Below, piece after piece: positions 43,177 to 51,670 of a stretch of 64,000 nucleotides of DNA. Positions within the stretch are counted from its first letter, which is position 1; each line of letters opens with the position of its first letter. Source of the stretch: UBA830 sp002295635 (GTDB lineage: Bacteria > Pseudomonadota > Alphaproteobacteria > MPNO01 > UBA830). A model generated the notes under the pieces. The model had not been told where the DNA came from. It ran no database searches and saw only the letters and a program-made list of their open reading frames with translations. The stretch is taken from assembly GCA_002295635.1 (NCBI GenBank), contig DBHK01000019.1, positions 1 through 64,000 of the forward strand, read 5' to 3'. The translations under genes were made by a program, and so were the position numbers.

Positions 43177-43496
43177 NNNNNNNNNNNNNNNNNNNNNNNN
43201 NNNNNNNNNNNNNNNNNNNNNNNNNNNNNNNNNNNNNNNNNNNNNNNNNNNNNNNNNNNNNNNNNNNNNNNNNNNNNNNNNNNNNNNNNNNNNNNNNNNN
43301 NNNNNNNNNNNNNNNNNNNNNNNNNNNNNNNNNNNNNNNNNNNNNNNNNNNNNNNNNNNNNNNNNNNNNNNNNNNNNNNNNNNNNNNNNNNNNNNNNNNN
43401 NNNNNNNNNNNNNNNNNNNNNNNNNNNNNNNNNNNNNNNNNNNNNNNNNNNNNNNNNNNNNNNNNNNNNNNNNNNNNNNNNNNNNNNNNNNNNNNN
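43177..43496. other. Assembly gap (320 N), flanked by an identical 17-mer
   Basis: The sequence TTAAAAGGCATTATTGA ends immediately before the N run (43160-43176) and is repeated immediately after it (43497-43513). This is what two overlapping contig ends look like when joined by a nominal gap. The non-N parts of the 541-bp region 43113-43653 contain a terminator and no gene; nothing larger can be claimed inside the gap. Confidence 0.9.
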
Positions 43497-43571
43497 TTAA
43501 AAGGCATTATTGAAGAAATTTTTGGGTCTTGTCTAAAGCTTTATTGATTATAAAAACCAAGAGACGGAAAA

Positions 43572-43605
43572 AAACGCCCGCATCAAAACGGAGACGCGGG
43601 CGTTT
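43572..43605 (-). terminator. Rho-independent terminator after the TAXI receptor gene
   Basis: Arms AAACGCCCGC (43572-43581) and GCGGGCGTTT (43596-43605) with a 14-base loop form a strong 10-bp stem. On the minus strand the stem is followed by T-rich sequence. It lies 49 bp beyond the TAXI stop, so transcripts of the receptor gene would mostly stop before the permease gene. Confidence 0.85.
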
Positions 43606-43653
43606 ATATGTCAGACCATTGCACCGTTTTTGATTTTTAACGGTGCGCCAACG

Positions 43654-44619
43654 TTATTTTAAAAGTCCTACTTCTTTGTAGTACTTTATAGCGGCGGGAT
43701 GATACGGAACATCGTCACCCTGAGACTTAGCAAGGCGCTTATTGGCCTCGAAAGAACGCCAAAGTGGGCCGCCTGCTTTAAGCTGTTTTTCCTGCGTGTG
43801 CATGACCTTTGCCGTCTTATAAACAACCTCGTCAGACATTCCCTTATGGGTCCACAGCAGGTAGTCGTAGCTCACGAAATTAGTCGGTTCAACAACGCCG
43901 GTCAGACCCTTTCGTGGATTTACAACAGACCACTCTGTCTTCGGAAAATGTTTACGCATTTTCGCAAGTGAGGCCTCTCCTCTGGGGAAGCCTATATGGC
44001 GTATTCCACCATCAATCTTAGCTTGCATTTGCTTAGCAAAGCCGGACCCTGCTGCGACGACAGCGAAATCAATTTTGCCCGCCATAAACGCACGCCAATG
44101 TTGCACAAGACCAACCATCGGCACCGACTTCATATCGCTAGCGGTCAAACCTCCGGTTGAAATGCCTCCATTATGGATGTTGACGAAAAGAGGGGCCCCT
44201 TTGAAACCGGTTGCCATCCGCTTACCCCTCAAATCCGAAACCTTGGTAACACCAGATTTGATAGGAACAACGAAGCTTACAGTAAATTTCATCATCGTTG
44301 TGATAAGACGGAGGTTATCGTATTTATTGCCTTTTGACAGGCCCGTACCTGTAATCGCCATGTAATATTGGGCGATATTAGAGATCCCAAAGCCGAGTTC
44401 ACCTGCGTTTACCACTGGAATGTACTGTTGTGTGCCACCCATAGTCTGCTTCCGCATTTGAACTCCGGGGGCGTGCTCTGACACGGCTTTTGAAATTGTT
44501 GCAGTGATTTGCGAGACAGCACCGCCTTTTGTGGAGCCGATACCAACAGTTTGCGCAGAAGCCGACGCGGCAAATGCGATACCGGTAAACATACCGAGTG
44601 CAAGTTTTACGTAGTTCAT
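43654..44619 (-). CDS. TAXI-family TRAP solute-binding receptor
   Basis: 321-residue periplasmic protein. MNYVKLALGMFTGIAFAASA ending near AQT is a clear Sec signal peptide (about 22 residues). VGIGSTKGGAVSQITATISKAVSEH and GVQMRKQTMGGTQQYIPVVN match TAXI receptors. ATG at 44619 is chosen because GGGAGG lies 7 bases upstream and the signal peptide begins there; the frame runs open to 44802. It pairs with the TRAP permease at 41118-43112 and is divergent from the molybdopterin subunit gene at 44849. Ligand unknown; likely an organic acid. Confidence 0.93.
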   Translation of the reverse strand: MNYVKLALGMFTGIAFAASASAQTVGIGSTKGGAVSQITATISKAVSEHAPGVQMRKQTMGGTQQYIPVVNAGELGFGISNIAQYYMAITGTGLSKGNKYDNLRLITTMMKFTVSFVVPIKSGVTKVSDLRGKRMATGFKGAPLFVNIHNGGISTGGLTASDMKSVPMVGLVQHWRAFMAGKIDFAVVAAGSGFAKQMQAKIDGGIRHIGFPRGEASLAKMRKHFPKTEWSVVNPRKGLTGVVEPTNFVSYDYLLWTHKGMSDEVVYKTAKVMHTQEKQLKAGGPLWRSFEANKRLAKSQGDDVPYHPAAIKYYKEVGLLK

Positions 44620-44848
44620 TAAGGAACCTCCCTGTAAAGGTCTATTATATCGATAATTCAATTTCAAAGTGTCTAACATAGCAAGATGTTTGTGTCGATT
44701 CATGGCAAAATCTCGGCCGTGGTCGCGAATAGACTGGGAAGGGGTGGTTATTATGCTTCTTGACAGTCTTTGTAGTTCCTTCCGATAGTTATCGTTCCAC
44801 ATACGGAGCGTCTTTTGGTGCCACCCTCATACTTATCGGATACTAACA

Positions 44849-47200
44849 GTGAACTCTGACATCAACGGATTAATCGGAGAGAGGATAAGCCGACCAAACG
44901 CTAAAAAGTTTGTGGCTGGACGGGGTCGCTACACCGATGATCTTCAGTTACCGCGTATGGTGCACGCGGCGTTTTTGCGGTCTCCGCACCCTCATGCAAA
45001 AATCGGGAACATTGACACCAGCAAGGCTGAAGGATTGGAAGGCGTAGTTTTTGTGCTGACCGGCCGGGCTCTCTCGGAAATCTGTACACCCTGGCAGGGT
45101 GGAGCGGCCCATATCGCCTCACTTCGTGTACACGACCAACACCCAATGGCGGTTGACGTCGCGCGTTGGCAGGGCGAACCGGTGGCCGTCGCGGTCGCGA
45201 CTAGCAGGCCGATCGCCGAAGACGCCGTCGAAATGATCAATGTCGAATGGGAGCCGTTACCCGCTGTGTCGGATAGCCGAGAGGCTTTGTCTAGTGGCGC
45301 TCCGCCGGTCCATCCCGCGGATCCAGATAATCTCGCATTTGAGGCTAGGGCGGGTGGTGGTGAGATCACGACAGATACGAATATAGAGGTTTCGGCTGAA
45401 TTCCGTTTTGGCCGTCATACAGGAGTATCCCTTGAAACCCGGGCTGCTATCGCCGACTGGAATCCCGGCGACGAGACACTGACCGTTTATGCCTCTCATC
45501 AAACCCCATGGCAGCAGCAAGACGTTTATAGCCGCCATCTTGGAATAGATGAACACAAGGTAAGGGTAGTCTGTCCAGATGTGGGGGGTGGTTTTGGGAT
45601 CAAGCTACACGTGTATGGCGATGAAATCACCGTTGCTGCCTTAAGCAGGTTTCTCGATCGTCCCGTCAAATATATAGCCGACCGCCTAGAGTCATTCGTC
45701 AGTGACATGCATTCCCGCGATCATGTCGTGGCTGCCACTGCGAAGGCAGAGAACGGTGTGGTCCGGTCAATGTCGGTGGATGCAGTCGGTGGAATTGGTC
45801 CTTACTCAGCCTATCGACGTGTGTCTATCGGTGAAGGCATGATGAATTTGAATCTGACTGGCGCACCTTATGCCTTAGAAGAATATCAAGGGCATTTTAG
45901 AGCAGCTTTCCAGAACCGGCCGACCGTCGCAATGTATCGCGCAGTAGGGCAACCGATCGCGACGGCGGTCACAGAGCAGCTGATGGACCTAGCTGCAATA
46001 GAATCGGGGGTCGACCCTGCCGCGTTCCGGCGCCAAAGCTACATTAAGGACGAAGGGTTTCCGACTAAAACGTTGACCGGTGTACCGCTTTCCAGACTGT
46101 CGTTGGTTGAATGCCTCGATCAGCTGATGGAAATGATGAACTACGACGCACTGCGTGCAGAACAGGCTAGTTTGCGGAAACAGAATAGATGGCGTGGAAT
46201 CGGGTTGGCGACATTCGTCGAACTGACGGCGGTTGGGGGAGCTTATTATGGTCCAGCGCAGGCACGCGTTTCTACCCAAGATGGGGCGACGGTAAAGCTA
46301 GAACCGTCAGGTAAAATACAGATTATCACAAGCGCCACTGACCAGGGCCAGGGTACTTCTACGGGTATAATGCAAATTGTCGGTGACCGGCTCGGAATTT
46401 CAATAGACGACATTTCTATTACCTTTTCTGGTGATACCGCCGTAACACCCTATGGTGGTGGCGCATGGGCATCCCGTGGTTTGACGATTGGGGGCGAAGC
46501 CGCGTGGAGAGCGGCTGATGCTCTAGCCGAGAATATATGCTCCCTCGCAGGGGCTATATTGCAAAGGGACTCTGACAGGCTGACTGTGTCCGGCGGCGCG
46601 ATATGGGATAGCGATACCCACGAAAATAGAATGAGCCTTGCCGAGATTGCGGAGGCCGGTCATTTCCGCCACGATCTTTTGCCGCCGGGTACCCAGCCGG
46701 AGCTTGCGGCGACGCGTCATTATGCGCCGGCAGCACCTTTCTGTGTTGCCAATGGTATTCAGGGCGCGTTAGTCGATGTCGATACCGAAACAGGAATCGT
46801 GAAACCTCTCGAGCATTGGGTTGTCGAGGATTGCGGTAGAGTGATCAACCCACTTCTTGTAGACGAACAAATCCGTGGTGGTGTTGTCCAAGGAATTGGC
46901 GGTGCGCTGTTTGAGCACTGCGTCTACGATGATTATGCCAATCTGCTTAATGGCACCCTCGCTGATTATTTGGTGCCAATGGCGGCGGAGATGCCTGACA
47001 TACATATTGGCCATGTTGAGACCCCCGTGGAAGGCACGCGATTAGGAGCAAAGGGCGCTGGAGAAGCCGGTACGGTCGGCGCTCCTGCAGCGATTATGTG
47101 TGCCGTCAACGATGCGATTAGACCTTTTGGTGGGCTTGTCACCGAGATGCCGATCACACCAGAAACTGTTCTCTCGGCGCTAGCCAAGTCTGAACGATAA
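44849..47200 (+). CDS. Orphan molybdopterin large subunit of xanthine dehydrogenase family (1)
   Basis: 783-residue Mo-binding subunit without adjacent FAD or 2Fe-2S genes. KFVAGRGRYTDDLQLPRMVHA opens the protein, DVGGGFGIKLHVYGDE is the Mo-cofactor contact region, AMYRAVGQPIATAV is the substrate loop, and the base Glu is E739 in GAKGAGEAG. It starts at GTG 44849. It is divergent from the TAXI receptor gene and is followed by an amidohydrolase remnant. Electron-transfer subunits must come from elsewhere, possibly from 37449-38762. Substrate unknown. Confidence 0.92.
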   Translation: MNSDINGLIGERISRPNAKKFVAGRGRYTDDLQLPRMVHAAFLRSPHPHAKIGNIDTSKAEGLEGVVFVLTGRALSEICTPWQGGAAHIASLRVHDQHPMAVDVARWQGEPVAVAVATSRPIAEDAVEMINVEWEPLPAVSDSREALSSGAPPVHPADPDNLAFEARAGGGEITTDTNIEVSAEFRFGRHTGVSLETRAAIADWNPGDETLTVYASHQTPWQQQDVYSRHLGIDEHKVRVVCPDVGGGFGIKLHVYGDEITVAALSRFLDRPVKYIADRLESFVSDMHSRDHVVAATAKAENGVVRSMSVDAVGGIGPYSAYRRVSIGEGMMNLNLTGAPYALEEYQGHFRAAFQNRPTVAMYRAVGQPIATAVTEQLMDLAAIESGVDPAAFRRQSYIKDEGFPTKTLTGVPLSRLSLVECLDQLMEMMNYDALRAEQASLRKQNRWRGIGLATFVELTAVGGAYYGPAQARVSTQDGATVKLEPSGKIQIITSATDQGQGTSTGIMQIVGDRLGISIDDISITFSGDTAVTPYGGGAWASRGLTIGGEAAWRAADALAENICSLAGAILQRDSDRLTVSGGAIWDSDTHENRMSLAEIAEAGHFRHDLLPPGTQPELAATRHYAPAAPFCVANGIQGALVDVDTETGIVKPLEHWVVEDCGRVINPLLVDEQIRGGVVQGIGGALFEHCVYDDYANLLNGTLADYLVPMAAEMPDIHIGHVETPVEGTRLGAKGAGEAGTVGAPAAIMCAVNDAIRPFGGLVTEMPITPETVLSALAKSER

Positions 47201-47257
47201 ATAACGCGAGGCATAGCTTGGAATGCTAGTATGATTAAGACCGCTATAATACCGTCC

Positions 47258-47633
47258 GCCCAAGCGATTTCCAGAAATTCCAGTCTTATGGATAGAGCCT
47301 ATCTGGGTTGCCATTTATTCAACAAAGGCGTGACATTGAATATTTGAAGAGGTCCTCCGAATCACCAACGTTAAGCGCTTGCCAACTGAATGTATCTCCG
47401 AGATGTATTTCACGTGCCAGCGTATGGAGCAGACCAACAAAAATACGCTGGAACCGACGTTTGATTCGATTAAGGCGCCGACCTAGCTACTTTACACTTC
47501 GGATTGGCCAGATTTGTATCTCGATCTTCCGACGGTTATTGCTGATCCACCTGTCCTCGACGAGGAGGCTAAGAAACAGATTCTCGATCATAACGTCGCC
47601 AACTTGTTTATGCTGGAGATGATGGGGAAGTAG
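47258..47633 (+). pseudogene. C-terminal remnant of an amidohydrolase-2-family gene
   Basis: Three reading frames must be joined. KRFPEIPVL starts near 47258 in one frame, GLPFIQQRRDIEYLKRSSES follows in another, and after a frameshift near 47372 KRLPTECISEMYFTCQ then MEQTNKNTLEPTFD. A TAG follows APT, after which LLYTSDWPDLYLDLP and EEAKKQILDHNVANLF run to the stop at 47631-47633. This is the C-terminal third of an amidohydrolase-2 (metal-dependent hydrolase/decarboxylase) protein. At least two frame changes and one internal stop show decay. The N-terminal two thirds are missing. Confidence 0.82.
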
Positions 47634-47673
47634 TGAACGCTTCAATCTCGAGGTATTCAGCGCGAGGTATTAT

Positions 47674-49224
47674 TCACTCCGCTGCGGCCACCTGAGGTCG
47701 ATCGATCAGCTCTGAAAATGCTCTCTCTAGCGCATCGCCCTCCGGGTCAGTTAATGCCGCAGCACGAAGCTTCGAAATTGCGTCTGCTCCCCATGCAGGA
47801 TCTCTCACTCCAGTCGAACACGGTATTGCCAATTCGTCCATAATCCGGGCGAAATTCTGCAAACCACGCTTGTGCGTGTCGGAATATCCCTTTCGCAGAT
47901 TGGCGAGCTCTGCAATCTCGACGGCAAGTTGATAATGCTGTGTTGCAGCGCTCACAATAGTGTCGAGCCAAATCCCAATAGATTTCTGTTCTTCGCTATA
48001 GCGATAAGTTCTGGGGCGGTAGAATCTCAGCTTTGATAGCGCCCACAACCTCAAGAAACCGTTTATAGTGTTCGTCCGGACGCGCATTGCAAAATTATAG
48101 TTGCTCGCCCATTCGTTCTCCCGTGCCCAGTTCATTATTGGTCGCCCCAACCAAGTTGGCATAACCGAGGTCATTTCATCAAAGCCAGGTTTTAAGAATT
48201 CAGTCACTTGGATTGGTTCGTCAGGTTTTGCAAGAACCTCCTCCCGGACGCGCTGGATACGGGAGCGTCGCGATTTAAGGTCGGCAACCCGGATGATGTC
48301 TTCGTAAGACATCATCAGTGCCAAATACCTACCAGTTTCAACCGTGATCGCCCAGCTATTACGTTCTCCGCCCCTTTCGAGGTCAACTGCAAGAACTTTG
48401 CGCATCCGGTCAGTATAAAGTTTGGCGTATTCAGGACTCTGATATTCTACCAACCGTTTGACGCCCTCCGTCATAATCGCATGGGTTTCGGCGGGGTAGT
48501 TCTCTTGTACGTCTGAGATTAAGTTTTTTGCACTGGGACGGGCTTTCTTTATCTTCTTCTCGGGTGCCGCATCCGGCAATAGGAATTCGCCGCTCATATA
48601 GCTAAGGCCCAGCTCAAAACCTTTTAGGTTGGAGTCAATCGCTATGCCGGATTCCCGGATAGCTTCTCGGAAGTTATCAACTGGGATCGGGAGTTCACCT
48701 GATCCGGCGATCACCCCCAATACGATCGCATTGAGAACTGTTCCTTCTTTTTCGGCGAGCATCGCCATATCGAAAAGAACAGCGCGCTTCGAGAGTTTTT
48801 GTGCCGCGTTATCAAGCTTGTCGGCACGGAACAGGCCGTCTCCCATCGCCGATTTCTCGACCACTGAATACACCCGGTGGGTCGAAGCGATCAGGGTCGT
48901 ACGGTCCGGTGTAACCATCCCACTTTCGAGCATACGACCGGCTTCCATCAGCTCAGAAGTTACTACGATATCCATATTTCCGGGTGCGGGGTAAAGGGCC
49001 ATAACCAACTCTTGGCCGGTTAAATCCTCGTGCGGGGCGGGAAAAATTTCAACATAATAAGTAGTCGCCCCGGTTCGCTGTGCGACGCCCGGGATAGAGG
49101 TTGATTGGGTCGGAAACCGACATATCTCCGCGGCCCGAACTATCCAGGTTGTAAGGACCCCGCCGCCCTCTCCTCCGAGGGCGCCGATGACCATTGAGAT
49201 CGGTCGTTCGGGAAGCTTATTCAT
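47674..49224 (-). CDS. Indolepyruvate oxidoreductase beta-family subunit, long form
   Basis: 516 residues. The first 200 match the gamma-type domain of 2-oxoacid:ferredoxin oxidoreductases (ISMVIGALGGEGGGVLTTWI, VAQRTGATTYYVE). The C-terminal 300 residues form the extra domain of the aerobic long beta subunits, with EEQKSIGIWLDTIV and RGLQNFARIMDEL. It oxidises aryl-pyruvate or related oxoacids with the alpha subunit. Its ATG at 49224 overlaps the iorA-like stop by 4 bp. Longer than archaeal IorB (about 200 residues). Confidence 0.87.
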   Translation of the reverse strand: MNKLPERPISMVIGALGGEGGGVLTTWIVRAAEICRFPTQSTSIPGVAQRTGATTYYVEIFPAPHEDLTGQELVMALYPAPGNMDIVVTSELMEAGRMLESGMVTPDRTTLIASTHRVYSVVEKSAMGDGLFRADKLDNAAQKLSKRAVLFDMAMLAEKEGTVLNAIVLGVIAGSGELPIPVDNFREAIRESGIAIDSNLKGFELGLSYMSGEFLLPDAAPEKKIKKARPSAKNLISDVQENYPAETHAIMTEGVKRLVEYQSPEYAKLYTDRMRKVLAVDLERGGERNSWAITVETGRYLALMMSYEDIIRVADLKSRRSRIQRVREEVLAKPDEPIQVTEFLKPGFDEMTSVMPTWLGRPIMNWARENEWASNYNFAMRVRTNTINGFLRLWALSKLRFYRPRTYRYSEEQKSIGIWLDTIVSAATQHYQLAVEIAELANLRKGYSDTHKRGLQNFARIMDELAIPCSTGVRDPAWGADAISKLRAAALTDPEGDALERAFSELIDRPQVAAAE

Positions 49225-51419
49225 TCTGCCGCAATCCTGACCTCGGCCGGGTCATCTTGGCTGGATTCACTATCTAGAGCATTCGGTTCGCCTTGCAGCA
49301 TTTTGATGACGGCCCCACGGATTTTATAAGCGATTTTATCGATCACGTTAGGATTCTGGATGATCTTAGCCTGAAAAAACGACGGGCATAAAACTGCTGC
49401 ATCAGATACCTCACCGCACAGCCCGCACCCTACGCAGGAGTTTAAAACGGTCGCTACCGGATCTTTTCGGAGGGGGTCGGGATTGGGTTTTACGGAAAGA
49501 GACGGGCATCCGGAGAGGCGAATACAAGAGTGGTCGCCAGTACAAGTGTCTTCATCTACACCAAAACGAGTGCGAACCACTCGTTTACCCGACTTAAGGA
49601 GTTTTGCAGAAATTGGTTTTTCGCGTCGTTGCTTGGCGACTTGGCATTCTGCCTCGGCAATGATGACTTTAAGTCCTTTTTCGGTCGACGTAAGCGCTTC
49701 CTTTATAAGGTTACGCATATGCCCCACCTGATAGGTGTATTGCTTCTTAATCCATTTAACACCTACGCCCTTCAGCGCTTTTTCTATAGGGACCACCGTA
49801 TCCGGTGGGCGCAAGCCGCCCGCGGTGGACGATGGTAGCTGTTGTTGTCCGGTTGCCGAGGAATAGCCATTAGCCATTACGATAAGTAAGTTATCGTGTT
49901 CATTGAATACCGCGCCGGTAATTCCCGTTGATAGCCCATTATGCCAAAAGCCGCCGTCCCCCATGATCGAGATTGTGTGGCCTTTAAGAGTGTCCTTTAC
50001 ACCCGCTGAGCTTGCGAGGCCGAGACCGTACCCGGTGACCGTGTTACCCATGTTAAAGGGCGGTAATGTGGAAAAGGTGTGGCACCCGATGTCTGCCGAA
50101 ATGTGCATTTTGCCAATTTTTGGATCCTGCTGTACTAGCTTCAGGGCGGAGAAAACCGGTCGCTCTGGACATCCAGTACAGAACCCTGGAGGGCGTTTTG
50201 GTATCGGTGCCCCGAGCAGTTCTGCCGCATATGCCTTGTTATCGGCGACCGCCTTGATCACGTCGGTGATTGGCTTAAGGTCTATGCCCTTTGGCAATGT
50301 GCCCTCGATGAATTTAGCAAGGCCGGTCATCATGACTTCGGATTGATATTCACCGGCCTTAGGGAAGACATCTTTGCCAACAACTGTCGTGTTTATGTCT
50401 AATTTTCGGAGAGTCGCATTCAGCGCCTGTTCAAGGTAGTCCGGGAAGCCTTCTTCGACGATGCAGACGGATCGTTTGTCAGCGCAGAAGCGGGTAACTT
50501 CGTCTGGCACCATAGGATAAGTAACGTTCATGCAGTAAATCGGGATACGTGAATTGCCGAAAGGGTCGGCAAGCCCCAACTGCTGAAGACCGCGAATGAC
50601 GGAGTTGTATAGGCCGCCTTGGCACATAATTCCTACCTCGTCGCATTCACCGTCAAAGAACTCATTCATCCCGTGTTCTTGGATAAACTTGATGGCGGCA
50701 GGAAAACGCTGCTCTACCTTCATTTTTTCCTGTAGATAAGTCGATGGAGGCAGGGCGATTCGGTCCAGATTATACTCCGGCTCCGGGATAGGGTCGTTCA
50801 TCGAGAATTCGGGCTTCCTATTATCCTTTGTTGCGAAACGCCCGGTCACGTGACAGGCCCGGATACGGAACTCTACCATAACAGGGGTATTGCTAGTTTC
50901 CGACAGCTCAAATGATTTCTCGACCAATTCAACAATACGTGGATGATTGACCCTGGGGTCTACGAGCCAGACAGAGCATTTCATAGCGAAGGCGTGGCTA
51001 CGTTCTTGAATGATGGATGATCCTTCGCCGTAATCTTCACCGAGGACAATGAGCGAGCCACCGATAACACCGACGGATGCAACATTTGATAGCGCATCGG
51101 CAGCGACATTAGTACCGACCGTAGATTTCCATGTAACGGCCCCGCGGATTGGATAATTGACGGAAGCGGCTAACATCGCGCAAGCCGCTGCTTCGTTAGC
51201 ACACACCTCAGTATGAACGCCCAATTCAGCCATCAAGCCCTTGGAGTCAGATGTTAAAACATCCATTAGATGGGAAACCGGTGCGCCTTGATAACCTCCG
51301 ACATAAGAGACTCCCGATTGTAGAAGCGCTTTGGTAATAGCGAGGATGCCCTCGCCTTCAAAGTATTCGCCAGCACCCCGGCGTAGCATTTCAACTTCAC
51401 GCGCGAACGTCCGTTCCAT
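49221..51419 (-). CDS. Indolepyruvate oxidoreductase alpha-type subunit (TPP- and Fe-S-containing)
   Basis: 732-residue oxoacid:acceptor oxidoreductase alpha subunit. N-terminal YVGGYQGAPVSHLMDVL is the pyrimidine domain. TPP-binding motif GDGGFWHNGLSTGITG followed by MANGYSSATG lies around residue 470. C-terminal Cys-rich motifs CTGDHSCIRLSGCPSL and CVGCGLCGEVSDAAVLCPSF would bind 4Fe-4S clusters. ATG at 51419 is preferred (AGGAG 7 bases upstream) over 51443. The pair decarboxylates aryl-pyruvates to acyl-CoA. It is divergent from the orphan Mo subunit gene at 51671. Confidence 0.9.
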   Translation of the reverse strand: MERTFAREVEMLRRGAGEYFEGEGILAITKALLQSGVSYVGGYQGAPVSHLMDVLTSDSKGLMAELGVHTEVCANEAAACAMLAASVNYPIRGAVTWKSTVGTNVAADALSNVASVGVIGGSLIVLGEDYGEGSSIIQERSHAFAMKCSVWLVDPRVNHPRIVELVEKSFELSETSNTPVMVEFRIRACHVTGRFATKDNRKPEFSMNDPIPEPEYNLDRIALPPSTYLQEKMKVEQRFPAAIKFIQEHGMNEFFDGECDEVGIMCQGGLYNSVIRGLQQLGLADPFGNSRIPIYCMNVTYPMVPDEVTRFCADKRSVCIVEEGFPDYLEQALNATLRKLDINTTVVGKDVFPKAGEYQSEVMMTGLAKFIEGTLPKGIDLKPITDVIKAVADNKAYAAELLGAPIPKRPPGFCTGCPERPVFSALKLVQQDPKIGKMHISADIGCHTFSTLPPFNMGNTVTGYGLGLASSAGVKDTLKGHTISIMGDGGFWHNGLSTGITGAVFNEHDNLLIVMANGYSSATGQQQLPSSTAGGLRPPDTVVPIEKALKGVGVKWIKKQYTYQVGHMRNLIKEALTSTEKGLKVIIAEAECQVAKQRREKPISAKLLKSGKRVVRTRFGVDEDTCTGDHSCIRLSGCPSLSVKPNPDPLRKDPVATVLNSCVGCGLCGEVSDAAVLCPSFFQAKIIQNPNVIDKIAYKIRGAVIKMLQGEPNALDSESSQDDPAEVRIAAE

Positions 51420-51670
51420 TGAGTGGCTCCTGATACGTTTCATCGCCCATTAAAGACGCGAGCCAGAACTATAAGACGTTCAGGTCACACCGGCAAAGAC
51501 TTCGCGAGCACAACTTGAGGGTAATTATCACTCTCAAAATGCCATAAAGTTGGCAGTATCTAGCCACGGCAGCGTCAACGAAATAATCTCTCGCTTGATA
51601 TCTAAGATTAATCGTTTTTTGCATAGTCGCGATATTGTCCCTTTAGGTCTATCCGCTTTATACCTGTCAA

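Noticed and set aside
43160..43513. Open frames running through the N stretch on both strands
   Set aside because: They consist mostly of undetermined residues and exist only because N hides stop codons.
47308..47622. A 104-codon open frame between the orphan Mo subunit and IorBA
   Set aside because: It is one frame of the amidohydrolase remnant; most of its translation is out of frame with the family match.
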